A DNA stretch of 64,000 nt from Meconema thalassinum (taxonomy: Eukaryota; Arthropoda; Insecta; Orthoptera; Tettigoniidae): positions 529,994,861 through 530,058,860 of the forward strand of contig OX336390.1 of NCBI GenBank assembly GCA_946902985.2, written 5' to 3'. The notes beneath the pieces are model-generated. The model did no database searches, was not told the origin of the DNA, and was given only the letters and a program-made list of their open reading frames with translations. This document shows positions 31,762-45,300 of the stretch, piece after piece. Numbering within the stretch: the stretch's first letter is position 1; each line of letters opens with the position of its first letter. A program made the translations under genes and the position numbers.

Positions 31762-33430
31762 ATCATCATCATCATCATCGGCTTTAACTCGAATCCGAGT
31801 ATAAATCTTCTTCCTTCAGTCCAGTTTGTGGATGTGTTTACGGTGACTAAAGAGTCCAATCCTGGCATGGAACAAGCGACCACACAAGTCGCATAGTATT
31901 GCTGGAGGAGGACGTGGTTGGGCTGCTCGAAGTTTCCTAGCTTGACGTTTGGCCTCTTCATGTATGCGTCGATCCCTTTCAAACGTCTTTACAGTATCCG
32001 AGATGGTACGGCGCCAAGTTGAGCGGTTTTCAGCCAGCATGTCCCAGGTTTGTGAATCAAGACCTGTCAATTTCAGGGTCTGCTTAAATTGGTCCTTGTA
32101 GCGCCTCTTAGGACCACCATGAGGTCTGGTGCCATAGCATAACTCACCATATAGCATTTGACGAGGTAATCTCACATCATCCATCCGATGGACATGACCA
32201 ATCCATCTAAATTGGTGACCTATTATGGATGATTCTATGCTGTTGATTTGAGCCTTTTCCAGAACAGCAATATTGGTAATGCGGTCTTCCCATTTAATCC
32301 TCAGGATTGATTGAAGTTTTTGTAGGTGGAAACGCTCAAGCTTCCTAAGATCACGTCGGTAAAGGGTCCACGTTTCACAGCCATACAACAATGTAGAAAT
32401 GACTACTGCTTTGTACACCATAAGCTTTGTACTCATGGATAGATCTTTATTCATGAAGACCCGGTGCGCTAATCGTCCATATGCTGCATGGGCTGCGCCA
32501 ATTCTCTTATCCACATCCTGCTCACAGGTACAGCTCACAGAAATGGTACTGCCCAGGTACGAGAAGTGGTCAACCTATTCTAATGGCAAATTTGAAATGG
32601 AGATATTGAACTGAGGAAGAGGTGTGCCTGGTGAAGGTTGTGCCAAGACTTTAGTCTTATTGACATTTATGGTAAGACCAAAGCGATCACATGCACTTTT
32701 GTAACAGTTAACTAACTCTTGCAGCTCTTCTGGTGTGAGAGTTGGTGACGCAGCATCATCTGCATACAACATGTTAGTAACCTTAGTAACCTGAGTTTTC
32801 CTCAAGGAGCGGAGACGAGTTAGGTTGAAAAGCCCTCCATCAAAACGATACTTGATCTCCACACCTGGGATGTTTGTGGGTGAATCATAAAGCATTGCAG
32901 CCAAGTACAGCGCAAAAAGCGTTGGAGCCAGTACACATCCTTGTTTCAGTCCATGGGTAATGGGAAATTCATCGGACATCTTATTCTGATGGCAAACCTG
33001 ACCTGTCATGCCATCATGGAGAGCTTTGATTAGATCTACAAAACGCTGAGGGCAACCAAACCGCTTCAGCACTGCCCACATGGCTGGTCTTGGAACCGAA
33101 TCAAATGCCTTTTCCAAGTCATAAAAGACTAAGAAGAGTGGATTCTGTTGTTCTCTACATTTTTCTTGTAGCTGTCTCACACAGAAAATCAAGTCAATTG
33201 TGCTTCTGGAAGTTCTAAATCCGCATTGTGACTCTGGGACGATCCTCTCAGAGATAACCTTGAGGCGGTTAAGTAGAATTCTTGCAAGAATCTTCCCCAC
33301 AATTGATAGCAGTGATATACCACGGTAGTTGCCACAAACACTGCGATCACCCTTTTTAAAGATAGTGACGATAGTGGCATTCTTTAGGTCTCCAGGTACC
33401 TTTCTTGATTCCCAAATTCCGTGTCCATAA
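31762..33430 (-). mobile_element. 5'-truncated non-LTR retrotransposon (LINE)
   Basis: Minus-strand frame from about 33430 to 31816 with one in-frame TAG at 32575-32577. Reverse transcriptase motifs: KKGDRSVCGNYRGISLLS, YDLEKAFDSVPR, THGLKQGCVLAPTLFALYLA, and MLYADDAA (the YADD active site). The C-terminus has LLYGCETW, GHVHRMDD and a Cys2His2-like CDLCGRLFHARIGLFSHRKH ending HIHKLD. A (GAT)n tail at 31763-31779 marks the 3' end. The upstream endonuclease is missing. Clade not assigned. Confidence 0.85.
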
Positions 33431-34267
33431 CGCATAACAATGGACCCCAACCATAACGACGAAGTCGACAAGATCATTTGAAATGATAAAACGTATTTAA
33501 TACAGCAATGGCCATAACATAAAATCACACACCATAATGGAGATACAATGGTTAAGTGAGAAGTTGAGTCCGGAGAAGCTCTTCTCCCAGTCCAGACTGA
33601 GGCAGTATAGTGCTGCACTCTTCAGTATGCATTAATTTTCTCTTCACTTTGTTCAATACCTAATCTATACAAAATTGAGTCACAGTAGATGGTCTCTTTT
33701 CGCAATCTCCATAGCGTGGTACGTACCACACAGATTATTGCACAGTATACATATACACTTGTGGGAGGCCTGAATTCCTGGTGCAGATGCGACAGTGAAA
33801 CCCATGAATCACAAATCTCGTTACTGGGTGTCTTGGCTCATAATGTGCTCGCATCCATTCCTTATTTAACATAGCATCTGTGATGTTGAAGGGTCTTTTG
33901 TAATGGAATCTCTCTTCCTTCAAAGTTCTCATAGCAGTTCTTCACATGCCAGTGTGGAAGGTAAGTGTATTTGCAATCGGAGGTCTTCTACCAAAAACGT
34001 TTCTCTTATTAGTTTTGTGATAGGGAGAATTTTCAAACCCCCACCACCCTTATCAAATATCTTGGTTTCAGGCTTTTGAGTTCTTGTAGTTGATTGGTAG
34101 GTATTCCCAAATGACCTCTAGCCCATTTGTGATTGAGGATACTATTTTAACCCTAAAACGTTCCATAGCTGATTTCAATGACATTCTTTGACGATGCCTA
34201 ATGTCACTTAAGCTTCTGAGTGGGACTGCAAGTCTCCTTTAACAATCACGCACAGCCTTGTTGTCAT
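33431..34267. other. Intergenic, nothing recognised
   Basis: No domain, repeat or RNA recognised on either strand; several short ORFs with no family signature. Confidence 0.5.
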
Positions 34268-34957
34268 TCTTATTTGAGTCTTCAGTCTTTTGACTGGTTT
34301 GATGCAGCTCTCCATGCCTCTGTCCTGAGCTAATCGTTTCATCTCTACCTAGCTACCACACCCTACATACGAGGCAATCTGTTAACATATTCTAACCTTG
34401 GTCTACCCCTACAGTTCTTGTCCTCGACCCTTCCTTCCATAAGTAAGCTTGCTATTCCTGGGTGTCTGAATACGTGTCCTACCAACCTATCTCTTCTCTT
34501 TATTAGCAGTCGCCAGAAACATCTCTCCTCTCCCACTTGTCTTAATACCTCTTCATTTTTTACCCTATTTACCCATCTGATCTTCATTATTCTCCTGTAA
34601 CACCGCATTTCAAACGCTTCAATTCTCCTCTTTTTCTGCTGCACCAATAGTCCAAGTTTCACTTCCATATAGTGCCAAGCTCCAGACAATGGCTTTCAAA
34701 AATGATTTCCTAATATCTAAATCTATATTCGATGTCAATAGATTCTTTTTCTGTAGAAATGCTTCCCTGCCTGTGCTAACCTACCTTTTATATCCTCTTT
34801 GCTTTGTCAATCACTGGTTATTTTGCTTCCTAAGTAACAGAAGTCTCCGACTTCGTGTAGCTTTTCACTTGCCAATTTGATGTCCATAGAGATTTCTGAT
34901 TTATTTTGGCTGCATTCAAATATTTTTGTTTTACATTGATTGATTTCACTTTGAAGA
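34268..34957 (-). mobile_element. 5'-truncated LINE, C-terminal end only
   Basis: Minus-strand remnants: HEVGDFCYLGSKITSD, a damaged middle, then KKRRIEAFEMRCYRRIMKIR, NEEVLRQVGEER, LVGHVFRHPGIASLL and GRVEDKNCRGRPRLEYV. This is the region after the reverse transcriptase in a common insect LINE. The 3' part holds TCTTCAGTCTTTTGACTGG, widespread in insect genomes. Confidence 0.8.
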
Positions 34958-37900
34958 ACTCTTGAACCCGAATGGTGACCCTGATGAAGAAATAGAGGAA
35001 CTGGGAACAGAAGAGGACTTAACATGTAGGGAAGAGGAGAATGAAAGGAGGGGAGTCACCAGTAACAGAAAAGGACTTAACATGGAGGAAGATATTTATG
35101 AATATTTATGTTTGGGAAGCCAGGCTCTGCCTGTCACAAGTCAGGACTAAGGGTGAGTGATAGAGGAGTAACACCTCTTTAAAAAACCTTGGTCCTGCTG
35201 ACCCGGCTGGTAGTCCCATGTATGGGTCCCTTGCCAGGTTTACGGTGAAGACCTCAACGGCATATACAGTGGAATAGAAGGACTATGGTACAGTGTAGAT
35301 GGCGGAAGAGGCATCCCAGTGCTCGGGAAAATAAGAGTAAAAGGTATATGGTCGCCATATATCAATCAACCTGGTCAACGGTCTTGAAGGCGGACGAGGA
35401 ATTTATTCCCAATGGCGGAAAGAGCAGAGGAACCTAGTGGAGTAAACCACGACAAAACAATCATTTCGGACTGACAATCCGATCTTATCTTGGAATTTAT
35501 TTCCTAACGTGTTCAGTGCACAATTTCAATTTCAGAATGGAAAGTCCGCTCAAGAAAAGCACTACCCCAGGTGGCAGCTCAGAAAAGAAATCCACCATTG
35601 CATCTTGCAATGCATCGGGACCTAGGGTTCTGGGGAGTCCCAACATCTGCAATAAGGATGAGTCGGAGCATCCTTGGTTTCCTTCCAGACTCAAGTTTAA
35701 GATGAAATTTTGGGCAGGCACTTTAAATGTAAATTCTTTATTAAAAACTGGTAAACAGAAAGAACTTGAAATTTTTTTGGACAATTTTTTTGCAGTGCAA
35801 GAAACAAGATATTTGGATGAAAATGTTACAGAATACGGAAACCATAGAATATTTGAGGGTAAACCAGCAATTAGAATCATGAAAGGAATGCCACTACTGG
35901 GCACTGCTTTTTATGTTCAGAAAAACATAGTAGACAATATAACAGAATTCAAATCTAGATCAGAAAGAATCTCTCTCCTTACAATTAAATGCAAAATAAA
36001 AAGTATACCTTTGTTAATTGCCATGCACCAATGAATGAAGACAACAAGAAAAATCAAAGTAAAATAGAATAATTTTGGGAACTTTTAGATGCCGAAATAT
36101 GAAAAATTCCAAAAAAAAATGTGGTGATACTACTGGGAGATTGTAATGCACAAATTGGGAGAGAAAAAGCTTATTGAAAAATAGTAGGGGAATATCCGGC
36201 CCATAAAAGAACAATACAAATGGCATGAGACTGATTAACCTCTGCAAAACCTTTCAGTTGAAATTAATGTCAACATTCTTCAGAAAACTGCCCAGAAAAG
36301 CTAAAACTTGGATTTCTCCTAACCCAATGTTGGGGAAATTCCGATTGGATCATGTGGCTATCTCTTGTAAGAATATGAAAGAAATTATGAATGTAAAAGT
36401 AATAAGAAATAGAGATTTTGACTCTGACCACTATCTCTCCAAAATTAAACTTCAACTTCTCCCACATAAAAACCAAAGAAGAAAACATAAATTTATTAAA
36501 TATAACACAGATAGACTCAACATAACACAAGAAGAAATAAAACTCTTTCAGGAAGAAATTCTAATAACTAAACCAGGTAACTGGCAAGAATTATCCAAGG
36601 AAATCAATAATGCGGCAAAGAATGTATTTGGCTTAGCTAAAACGAAAAAGAAAGTTTGGTGGAATGAAAGTTGTGAAGAAACTCTAGCAGAAAGAACAAA
36701 ATTATGGAAAAAATGGAAATGCTCTGGATATAATGAACATTTTGATCAATTTAAACAGCAAAGGAAAGAAACAGCAAGAATCATAAGGTGTAGGCTACTA
36801 AACGCTCGTTTGAAAAGTCACAACTTGTTGATATGCAGGATAATTTTGTCAAAAACCACTCCAGAAATTTCTATCAGACTTTCAAAAATAATTTAAATGG
36901 TTATCAGGCTCCAAGTATTTGCAGATGAAAATGGCAGACTAGGTGTAACTGATATCGAGAATTGTGAAATACTAGCAAAGTACTTTGATCGACTTCTGAA
37001 CCATGGAGAACCAAACAACAAGATAGAATATCCAGAATTACATGAAAATGTAGAAACAGATCAACCGCCTACTATTGAGGAAATTAAAATGCAATTAAAA
37101 CCCTAAAAACAACAAAGCTAGTGGTGAAGACTCAATTACTGCCGAACTCATCAAGTGGTCTCAACCAAAAATCATAGGTGACCCTGAAATCATTTTTCAA
37201 GAAATCTGGAAAACGGAAACGATCCCGGAAGAATGGAAAGTGGCCCTTATACATCCTTTGCACAAGAAAGGTAATAAGCAAGATGTCAATAACTATAGAG
37301 GTATATCCCTTTTGCCAGTGGCCTAAAAGATATTCTCAACAATACTACTAAACAGGGTAGAAGCAACACTTGACAGTCATTTAGGTGAATATCAAAGTGG
37401 ATTTAGAAAAGGCAGATCTTGCTCAGAACAGATATTGAACCTAAAGTTCATAATTCGGCACAGACAAATATCTTCTAAAACCATAATAGTGACATTTGTA
37501 GATTTTAAAAAGGCTTTTGATTCTGTCGACAGGGAAACTCCAGATAAAGTTATCAGAGAATTTGGAGTTAAATCTAAACTGGCAAACCTAATCCGTGAAA
37601 CCCTCACAGACACTATTTCAAAGGTAAAATTTCGGGGAGAAATTTCAAAACCATTCAAAATAAATTCAGGTGTAAGGCAAGGCGATGGTTTATCTCCACT
37701 CTTATTCAATTGTATCCTGGAAAAAAATAGTATGAATTTGGAATAAGAAATTGAAGGAGCAGAATATGTCACCTATAACACTAGGGAGAAAAAAACAGTG
37801 GTGTTAAAGTAAATTGTCTGGCATTTGCTGATGATTTTGCCATACTTTCTGAAAACTTAGCTCATGCAACGGTACAAATCAATTTATTAGAAGAGATAGC

Positions 37901-39062
37901 CAATAAAACAGGTTTAAAGATGTCTGTAGAAAAAACAAAATTTATGACAAATACTAAAAATGCTCCAGAAACCCTAATAACAAAAATTGGTCAAATTAAG
38001 AGGGTAGAAAATGAAAATCCATGCCTACTTCCAGTCGACCGACCAGGTTTGCGAATGGAATGAAGCCCCCATCTAGTGGAGAGGATATGAACTGTGCCGG
38101 CTGCCGAAACCTGTCGCACTCCCCTGGGGCAATGATTAAATGAATGACAAATGAAATGATAGTGGAGAGTGTTGCTGGAATGGAATTGTGACAGGGAAAA
38201 CCGGAGTACCCGAAGAAAAACCTGTCTGCCTCCGGTTTGTCCAGCATAAATCTCACATGGAGTGACCGGGATTTGAACCACAGACCCAGCGGTGAGAGGC
38301 CGGCGTGCTGCCGCCTAAGCCACGGAGGCTCCAAGAGGGTAGATAAGTTCAAATATTTGGGGAAATAATTCAGAAGAATGGCTTAGAAAAATCTGCTGTA
38401 GAAGAAAGAGTGCACAAGATTCATAGAGCATATGGTATAACCAGGAATATCTATAACAAAAAATGTTTATCTAAGAAATTGAAAATACAGCACTATAGAA
38501 CAGTAATTAAACCAGAATGCTTATATGCCAGTGAATGTCTAATACTAAATTATAAATTGGATAAATTAGAAGTATCAGAAAGAACAATTATATGCAAAAT
38601 TCTTGGTCCATTAAGAACTACAGAGTTTAGGAAATTAAGAAGTAACGAAGAAATATATTGGAACATTGAAAACATAACGGAGACAATAAAGAAGAGGCTA
38701 TTGTTATTTTTCGGACATTTATATAGAATGATTGATAGCAGGTTAACCAAACAGATTTTTAAATATCTTTGGAAAAAGAAATCGACAACAGCCTGGTTTC
38801 AAGAAGTAAAGAAAGATTTAGAAAAAAAAAAATGTAAGAGAAGTAGATGCACTAGAGAGAAATTTTCAAAAAGAAAAGGTATTGGGAATGGAAGGACTCC
38901 AAGGAAGGCAATAGAAGAGAACAGGCTCAAAATGGTCGGAAGAGAGAAAGAAGACACACAGCGAAAAGATGAAGGAGCACTGGAGGAAGAAGAAAGAACA
39001 ACAAAGGACTAAACATTGGAATTGGTTCGTGGTCCTCAGAAGACCCTAACGGAGAAAGAAAG
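34958..39062 (+). mobile_element. Near full-length decayed LINE, interrupted by a SINE
   Basis: 34958-35515 is probably its 5' region. APE-type endonuclease remnants at 35700-36440: GTLNVNSLLKTGKQKELE, VQETRYLDE, DFDSDHYLSKI. Reverse transcriptase at 37100-37990: LHKKGNKQDVNNYRGISLLP, FVDFKKAFDSVDRE, NSGVRQGDGLSPLLFN, LAFADDFAIL (the active site). After a SINE at 38009 the C-terminus runs 38344-39012 (HRAYGITRNIYNK, GHLYRMIDSRLTKQIF). At least five stops or frameshifts, so it is dead. Confidence 0.85.
38009..38332 (-). mobile_element. tRNA-derived SINE inserted in a LINE
   Basis: Perfect 11 bp duplication AAGAGGGTAGA at 37998-38008 and 38333-38343. On the minus strand the head starts GGAGCCTCCGTGGCTTAGGC and has the B-box GGTTCAAATCCC. 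324 bp. A different family from the SINE in nad2. Confidence 0.9.
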
Positions 39063-39246
39063 GTATAATTATCGTTGAACATAAACATTCGTATGCAACT
39101 CGCCTATAATGGTAATTTAGACGCTCGAATGGAAATTATAAACATACTCGTGTCTTATTTATTGCCATTATAGGCTCGTTGCATAATGTACTTTTATACA
39201 ACAAGCGAAGCGAGTTTTATAATTTCCATACGAGTGTCTAATTACC

Positions 39247-39751
39247 AGGGAACGGATTTATATGTGAATACATATCTCTTTGTGAAGCTAAACTTAATTA
39301 TATTTTGTATTATCTTTACAAATCATGGTGTGTGGAGTTGAAAAATGGAGTATTTATTTTCCATATTTTGGAGTTTAGCACATAATGTTCCATATTCTTA
39401 GTCATTAAGGTCAATGCAATCCATATTTCGGCAAAAAAAGTATTAAATTCTATTAAATTAGCAGTCCTGTCAATAATGGAGAAACATTTAATATTTTAAC
39501 TGGGGTGCAACTCATCATCACGCCTGAGTTGATAAGGTAAGGTGATAAACGGCGTGGTGAAAGAAAGATGAGTGAACCCGGAAAAGGTGAGATCAGCTGA
39601 GCATCAGAATCACAGATAACATCGACTATGTCTGTCCCATAATTTCGTTACTCAGGAAATCCCATTCATCGACGATATGCCAGTAGTTTCCGGATTATTT
39701 CGTAATTCGGGCATTCCCCTTGATAGCGCAATACCTCCATCTACTGTAGTT
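39247..39751. other. hAT-1 left subterminal region
   Basis: Non-coding 5' part of hAT-1 between its terminal repeat and hAT-2; continues after hAT-2 at 50541. No domain or RNA seen. Confidence 0.6.
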
Positions 39752-42324
39752 CCTACCAGCAGTGGTTTAGTTGGCCCGGAACGCCGTTCCGGAAAATATC
39801 TTCCCGCTTTAGAATGACGTAACAATTTTACATTCAGTAAGAAAGTCGTTTATAATCTATACATAGCGCTGAAACGTCACGGGTGTACTCTAGCGGACTA
39901 ATATCGAACCTTACGGTTTTATGTTCATAAAATACGGTCACTTTTACACTCCTGGGCGTTTTTCTGGTTCTCTAAGGTTGGCTACACTGCTATTGGATAC
40001 GGTGAGCGGGATGTGAGCACAACAACTTTCTTCCGCTCGTTATGTTTGTGTGAATCCAAGTTTTATTTTATGTTTTGCTCGATGTGTTGCTGTGAAGCAG
40101 ATATTACGGAATCTCTCTGCAGTTAATGAACATCAGTAGCCCCATAGTACCTTTCAAGTTTTCCAGTGACTGTGAAAGTGAGTTGTGAGTCACAACTTGT
40201 GACAATGAGTTTACTTAAGTGGCTGGGTTCAAAAAAACGTGCTGGGGATGAAGATGAAGAATCAAAGAATACTAAAAGGGTGTGTGATGGCTCAAGTAAA
40301 AACGAAACTGAATGGAGTTCCGAGAACATTAGTTTCATTAAAGACGTGAGTATAGAGATAGACCCTGGGTAAAATGTTGCTGAAACGTGTGATGCAGATT
40401 CAAGGGAGAATCTAGGTTATGGTTCTACACCTTCTACCATCGACTGTGAAATTCAAGGACCCACCTACCGAAAACAAGATTTTCCAGACTGTTGGAACGA
40501 GTCTCAGTACCGTTATTTTTTGTCAGAGAACGAGTGGTTATTTGCAGGAAATAAAAATTTAGGCTGCAATATATGTAAAGAGGAAAGTAAATTAGGATTA
40601 GGAGTTTCTAAAGGGGCAGGACTTAAGCTAATGAAAGTATGCGTAGAATGCAAGGTTCATCCCAACGGAAATAATATTAATCAACAACAAACAAGCCTTA
40701 GGAAAAAAATATTTGAGCACAAAAATTCAGAATCTCACAAAAAAGCTATGTTACTAAAATCAGAATCCAATAAAAAGATATTTGAAAGTTGCTTGGACAC
40801 TATGAATGTCAAACACCTAGAAACGACCGTTCGAGTACAGTACAACCTGTCACATCCGGACCTATGATATCCGAACCCTCCCATATCCGGACACATCTCC
40901 GAATGAATTTTTAAGTCGTAGTTGAGAGCGAGGATACATTAGTGTGCTATGAAAATAGCCAGGGAGGACAAGTGAAAGTTGCAGCGCTGGAAGACTGTGT
41001 GCGTGCTTGACCGCGAGGGGTTGTGGCCTGACTCGGTCAACGACATCTTCCCGGAAAATCATCCCTTTGTGTGAATAAGCGATATTCCATTCACGGCTTC
41101 TGCCTGCCTGCCACCAACGTCAACACGAGGCTGCCTCTCTTTCTACCCTTCAGTCTGTGCGTGAGTCTTGAAGCGACAGTTTGTTTTGCAAGTGTGTTTC
41201 TGTTGTTACTGTTATTGTTTACCGTTGTTATCGTTATTGTTATCTTTTAACCTTGGTTTTTTTTGTGCTAAAATGTCCAAAAAAAGGAAAAAAACCTGTT
41301 GTTACGATGGAAGAAAAGTTCCGTGCTCTAAGAAGGTTAGATGCTGGTGAAACAGCCAAGAAGATTGCCGCGGATATGGGAGTAGGAACAAGCACTGTGA
41401 GTGACTGGAAAAAGGCTCGGAGTGATATTGAAAAGTGGTGCTCGTCACAAGCGTCAACATGTGGTGTTAAAAAACTTAAAATGATGAAAAAGGCAGCTAA
41501 CAACCAAGTTAATGAGGCATTGTTTCTTTGGTTTACCCAAAGAAGAGAGCAAGGGTTACCTATCTCAGGTCCTTTACTAAAAGAAAAGGCACTACACTTT
41601 AATAAGGAAATTGGAGGGGATGAACAGTTTAAAGCAAGTGAGAGGTGGTTGGAAAGCTGGAAAAATCGTCATGGTGTGCGGAAACTACAGATCAGTGGTG
41701 AAAAGCTATCGGCTAACCAAGAAGACGTTGAAAAATTTAAAATATTTTTACACAGTCTAATTGATCAACATGGGATTACTGGAGAACAGCTCTATAATTG
41801 CGACGAGACTGGGCTCAACTATAAAATGCTTCCCACCTACACTTTGGCTTCCAAGAAAGAAGACAGTGCACCGGGGTATAAGAAGAAAAAAGAGAGGGTC
41901 ACCATTTTAGCCTGCAGCAACGCTACAGGAGATCACAAGCTTCCATTGGGATTCATTGGAAAAGCCAAGGGCTTTCAAGAACTTTAAAGACTTGTCTGGC
42001 CTACCAATTTGGTACAGAAACCAGCGCAGCGCATGGATGAACTGCGAAATATTTAGTGATTGGTTTCACAAGCAGTTTGTGCCACAAGTGGAAAAACATT
42101 TGTTGAAAAATAACTTGCCAAGAAAAGCAGTGCTCCTACTTGACAATGCACCTTCACATCCAAGTGAAGACGAACTTAAAGATGGAGATATAAAGGGTGT
42201 GTTCTTACCACCAAACGTGACATCACTTTGTCAACCTATGGATCAAGGCGTGCTTGAGTCACTAAAGCGAACCTATCGCCGTAGGTTACTTTCTGTGTTG
42301 ATTGCTGGAATGGACGAATAAGAA

Positions 42325-45300
42325 AGTGTTATTATTATTATTATTAGCGTATGGTACAAAACAAACAACATAAACAATATACATACATACAATAAGGAAC
42401 ACATTACAACTATTACAATCATGCAAGGGAAAGGGTGTTCAAAGATTAATGTCTAAATTTTCTAGCCATCTTATGGCTTCAGTAGAGGCTATTACAAAGT
42501 CCTGTGTTGATCCAGTGAATGCCCTACTAATACACTCAGTGACAATATGGTTCATAGTCTGTCTAACTGCACCACAATCACAGGTTGGGGAAGAACGCAT
42601 GCCCCATTTAAACATCATTGATCCGCATCTCCCGTGGTTAGTGCGGACTCTGTTGAGAGTTACCCATGTCTTGCGGGGCAAATCAAATCCGGCTGGCATA
42701 TTTTGAATGTTGAACAATGCCTGCCATTGCATTGGAGCTATGCTGTTCCACTCTTTTTGCCAATCAGCTTTTGGATCATAAACCTGCCTAACCAGTTCCT
42801 GTGCTGTTTGAATAGGTGGAGATCTTGACTTGAGACGGCTATATCTGGTGCTAGCATCTTCATGAATGGGGAGTTCAGGATTGGCCAATATCTTGTTGTA
42901 TTCCCTGACCAAGTTGTTCAGTCTTCTAATTCTAGGCGGTTCTATGTGACTAAGCACAGGCAACCAGAAAAGAGGGGTAGATTTTATCGTGCCACTAATA
43001 ATACGCATTGTCTCATTCAGGACTGTGTCCACCTTTTTAACATGAGAGCTGTTGACCCAAACTGAGGAACAGTACTCAGCTGTTGAAAGTACCAGTGCCA
43101 TCGCCGAAGTATGCAATGTAGTTGCAAACGCTCCCCATGTGGAGCCAGCAAGTTTGTGGATGATATTGTTACGTGTCCTTAATTTGGCTGCTAGGTTGGT
43201 GAGATGTTTCCTGTACGATAACGTTCGGTCAAGAGTAACTCCAAGATATTTGGGGTTGGCATTATGAGGGAGAGGGCCTCCATTAAGAGACACTTTCAGG
43301 GTAGAGTTCGCTTGTCGATTGTTTAAATGGAAGAAGCAGGTTTCCGTTTTACTAGAGCTGGGCTTCAAGCACCACATTTCGAAGTATTTGCATAGGACAT
43401 CCAGGTCTGCATTTAAAGTTCTCTCTATCACATTAGCATCAGCATGTTGAGTAACTATTGCTAGATCATCAGCATAAGCAAACTGACGAGAGCTGGTAGT
43501 AGGTATGTCCGCAATATATAGAGTAAACAATAATGGAGAAAGAACAGATCCTTGTGGAAGACCATTATTGAGTACCCTTGTTTTGCTGTGGTTTTTATGC
43601 ATAACTACCTGGGTTATTCTATTTGAAAGCATATTGTTAATCAAACGTGACATTTGACTGCACTTTGTCAGTTTAAAGAACTTGTACACAATACCTTCTC
43701 TCCACACTGTGTCGTAGGCAGCTGTTAGATCAATAAACACTGCCCCACTCTTCAATCGCTTTTCAAAACCTGCCTCAATATGTGTTGTCAAGGCAAGCAC
43801 CTGATCTTCACAATTACGCTGAGGTCTGAAACCAGCCTGCTCGATAGGAATGCTTTTACAAATTAGGGGGCTTATTCTATTGTAAATAAGTCGTTCCAGG
43901 AGCTTAAAACAAATGCTCATTAAGGCGATTGGTCTGTAGCTTTCAACAGAATTCGGAGGTTTGCCAGGTTTTACGATAGCTAGAATCTTAGTTCGTTTGA
44001 ACTCGGAAGGAAGTTTACTTGTTTGAAGGATGTTTGAAAAGAACTGCACTAACCAATTCCTTACATTCTTTCCAAAGTGCTTCAGAAATTCTGGGTGTAT
44101 ACCGTCAAAACCCGGGGCTTTTCCATTTTTCAATACTTTTAGGGCAAGCAGTAGCTCTTGTTCAGTAAAAGGATCAGAAATGTTGGAGGAGGTAGTATAA
44201 AGCTTTCTCAACTGAGACAGTTCATCTTTTATAATCCTTTTATGACACTTTTCAGGCTTGACTTTAGACAAGCTGGCAATGCGACTGGCAACATGATTGG
44301 GTGAAATCTCTGGCTTCAGCTGGGGACTATGTGGTATTCTTCCTAGCTTACTTAGGAGGCTCCAAGCTTTTCTACTCGAGTGTCTGAAGTCTAATGTTTC
44401 CACAGTTTCCATCCATCGGTTTCGTCTAGCTTCATCTAGGTTATGAAGGAGATCATCAGCTACATCCTTTTCGCTATTTCTCTGGTAATCTTCGTATAGT
44501 GCTTCACAAGCCTCATCCCAACCTGGGATAAATTCCTTTCTCATTCCGCAAGGAATATGCCTTTTAGCACATGCCAGAACTGCTTTCATAAACCTAGAGT
44601 AGTTATCTACCTCTGGAGGAATCCATCTAATGGTTCTGTCGAGATCGGCTGAGAAACTCTCCCAATTAGCTTTACTGAAGTTCCATCGAGGAAGTGGGGA
44701 CGATCTTATAATGGGAATCTGCATTCCAATTTCCAGGAAGACAGGCCGATGTTGACTATGTGGGAAGTTCATAAGAACTTTACGAAACACAGGTACATTG
44801 GAACCCTGATGATCATTTGATACAAAGCACAAGTCAGGATTAGTATCTGATCCCCATCTTCCTGACTTAAATGTACATCTGTCTTTTGGATTGAAGATCA
44901 GTTGCATGTTACAAAGCTCTGCCCACTCTATAAGTTTCTCTCCACACTGATCGTTGTTCCTATAGCCCCACTGAGTATGATGACTATTGAAATCACCCAC
45001 ATAGATGGACGGAAGAGAGATTGCTGGAAAAACACTGTCAGGCCATTTAGTTCCTGGAGGTTTATAGATGTTTATGATAGTCACCTCATTAACTTTTGTT
45101 GTTATGTTGAAAATGTCTGCATCAGAATTAGCCGAGATTAACTGAGAGCAGGCGATGGAATTTTGAACAAAGGTAGCAGTTCCATAAGATTGGTGATAAG
45201 TAGCTCCCACTAACTTGTATCCAGGGATATTTCCTCTTGAACAAAGCTGAGATTGATCAGAGGCATGCGTTTCTTGAATACAGATTACATCAACATTATT

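Noticed and set aside
33735..33932. Short ORF RTLKEERFHYKRPFNITDAM as an unknown gene
   Set aside because: Only 65 codons, no recognised domain, in a repeat-rich stretch; not enough to support a gene.
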